From the NCBI GenBank assembly GCA_025458865.1, contig JALORP010000042.1, positions 1 through 41,283 of the forward strand: a stretch of 41,283 bases of DNA, written 5' to 3'. Positions within the stretch are counted from its first letter, which is position 1. Every line of letters begins with the position of its first letter. Made by a program: the position numbers and the translations under genes. The stretch comes from Steroidobacteraceae bacterium (lineage in GTDB: Bacteria; Pseudomonadota; Gammaproteobacteria; Steroidobacterales; Steroidobacteraceae). Below, in pieces: positions 40,270-41,283 of this stretch. The notes beneath the pieces are model-generated. The model ran no database searches, had not been told where the DNA came from, and was given only the letters and a program-made list of their open reading frames with translations.

Positions 40270-41091
40270 TCACGCTGCCGGAACCGTGCTCCTGTCCCCG
40301 GGAGACGCTTGCGTCCCCTTTTCCTCTTCCTCGCGGCGGATCATCTCGCCGGCGAGGGCGAGGTAGGCGAGCGCACCGCGCGATTCCTTGTCGTGGAACA
40401 TCACCGGCACTCCGAAGCTCGGCGCCTCCGCGAGGCGCACGTTGCGCGGGATGATGGTGCGAAAGACCTTCTCGCCGAAATGCTCGATGAGCTGCGCCGC
40501 AACCTCGTTGGAGAGGTTGTTCCGCGGGTCGAACATGGTGCGCAGGATGCCCTCGATGGACAGCCGCGGATTCACGCTGTCGCGCACCTGCTCGATGGTC
40601 GAGACGAGCCCCGACAGGCCCTCGAGTGCGTAGTACTCGCACTGCATCGGGATCAGCACGGAATCCGCCGCGGTGAGCGCGTTGAGCGTGAGGATGTTGA
40701 GCGCCGGCGGGCAGTCGATGACGATCACGTCGTAGCGCTCGCGCAGGGGCGCCAGCGCCTGCTCGAGGCGGTGCTCGCGTCCGGCCGGCGCGTTCAGCAG
40801 CTGCACCTCGGCGGCGGTGAGATCCTGGTTGCCGGGCATGAGGTCGAAGCCGCCCGGGTCGACCGTGACGATCGCGGCTTCGGGCACGGCCTCGCCGAGC
40901 AGCACGTCCACGACGGAGCGCTCCAGCAGTCGCTTGTCCACGCCACAGCCCATGGTCGCGTTGCCCTGCGGGTCGAGGTCGACGAGCAGCACGCGCCGGC
41001 GCGTCGCGGCGAGCGACGCGGCGAGATTCACGGCGGTGGTGGTCTTGCCGACCCCGCCTTTCTGGTTGGCGACTGCGATGACGCGCTTCAT
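40270..41091 (-). CDS. parA: Chromosome partitioning ATPase ParA (Soj)
   Basis: 273 residues. Deviant Walker A KGGVGKT (11-17), A' region VLLVDLDPQGNATMGCG and Walker B VIVIDCPPAL, then MQCEYYALEGL and the C-terminal RNVRLAEAPSFGVPV. This is chromosomal ParA/Soj, which lacks an N-terminal DNA-binding domain. It uses nucleoid-bound ATP dimers to move ParB-parS. The ATG at 41089-41091 has no clear ribosome site. The C-terminal tail after EMIRREEEEK is longer than usual. In most relatives parB follows within a few bases; here it is 6.9 kb away. Confidence 0.96.
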   Translation of the reverse strand: MKRVIAVANQKGGVGKTTTAVNLAASLAATRRRVLLVDLDPQGNATMGCGVDKRLLERSVVDVLLGEAVPEAAIVTVDPGGFDLMPGNQDLTAAEVQLLNAPAGREHRLEQALAPLRERYDVIVIDCPPALNILTLNALTAADSVLIPMQCEYYALEGLSGLVSTIEQVRDSVNPRLSIEGILRTMFDPRNNLSNEVAAQLIEHFGEKVFRTIIPRNVRLAEAPSFGVPVMFHDKESRGALAYLALAGEMIRREEEEKGTQASPGDRSTVPAA

Positions 41092-41144
41092 GGGGACGCG
41101 CAGATTGCAGCAGGCGCGTGCCGGCGTCCAGCCTTCGCCGCGAC

Positions 41145-41214
41145 CGGGATCCGGACTGTGCCTCGCGCGCCGGCGGGATCCGGAAGTGGTGCCTGCGCCG
41201 CAGCCGGGATCCGG
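41145..41214. repeat. Three iteron-like repeats upstream of parA
   Basis: CGGGATCCGG (a near-palindrome) occurs at 41145-41154, 41174-41183 and 41205-41214, spaced 29 and 31 bp. The spacers are partly alike too (on the minus strand, G/C-rich then AGGC then roughly ACCA/ACAG). They lie 54-123 bp before the parA ATG. No coding region is evident in 41092-41283. Confidence 0.65.
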
Positions 41215-41283
41215 CGGGGGGCACTCCTCGCCTCGCTGCGGCGCTCGCCGAGCCTCGCGCCGCTTTACGCTCGGCTGTGGGGC

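Noticed and set aside
41265..41283. 3' end of rsmG (gidB), usually just upstream of parA
   Set aside because: One frame ends in TAA at 41265-41267 with only five codons before the window edge, too little to identify.

Overview
The window is about 41 kb of very GC-rich bacterial DNA with strong GC at third codon positions. It most likely comes from a gammaproteobacterial chromosome. The order parA ... parB - atpIBEFHAGDC - glmU - glmS is the conserved block found near the origin in that class, and the AtpD, AtpA and GlmU sequences read like beta/gamma-proteobacterial ones. No insertion sequence, prophage, CRISPR array, tRNA or rRNA was recognised.

Left part (1-7.5 kb, minus strand): three tandem OmcA/MtrC-type decaheme cytochrome c lipoproteins, the first cut by the window edge. 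Each has a lipobox and a short collagen-like Gly-X-Y tether. The second and third each end in their own intrinsic terminator, and the same two share an upstream element. They point to electron transfer at the outer cell surface. Next come a small SnoaL-like protein and a HemN/HemW-like radical SAM protein, convergent on a palindrome that contains both stop codons (7.6-9.3 kb). A DUF72 protein, a secreted S9 prolyl-oligopeptidase-type peptidase, an aldehyde dehydrogenase and an HDOD protein follow (9.4-15 kb).

Middle (15-30.7 kb): glmS and glmU (UDP-GlcNAc synthesis), then on the plus strand a small membrane protein, a P2-type cation ATPase and a Kef/YbaL-type antiporter. After these comes the complete F1Fo ATP synthase operon on the minus strand. 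Two things stand out here. atpD lacks about 34 codons and is frameshifted. The operon leader carries a good sigma70 promoter followed by two hairpins, the second an intrinsic terminator, which looks like an attenuator.

Right part (30.9-41.3 kb): a secreted M20 peptidase, parB and parA. parA and parB are separated by a roughly 7 kb minus-strand module: a small exported protein with two TonB-box-like motifs, a small membrane ORF, a MacB-type ABC ATPase and permease, a sigma54-activator response regulator and its histidine kinase. The module is preceded by a near-perfect -24/-12 sigma54 promoter with palindromes upstream. It therefore looks like a self-regulated sigma54 envelope or efflux module, and it is the most interesting candidate for an undescribed system here. 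Short GGGAC-N-GTCCC palindromes sit directly after TAG stop codons at three loci, and an 81-nt cruciform-like sequence lies between the M20 gene and parB.
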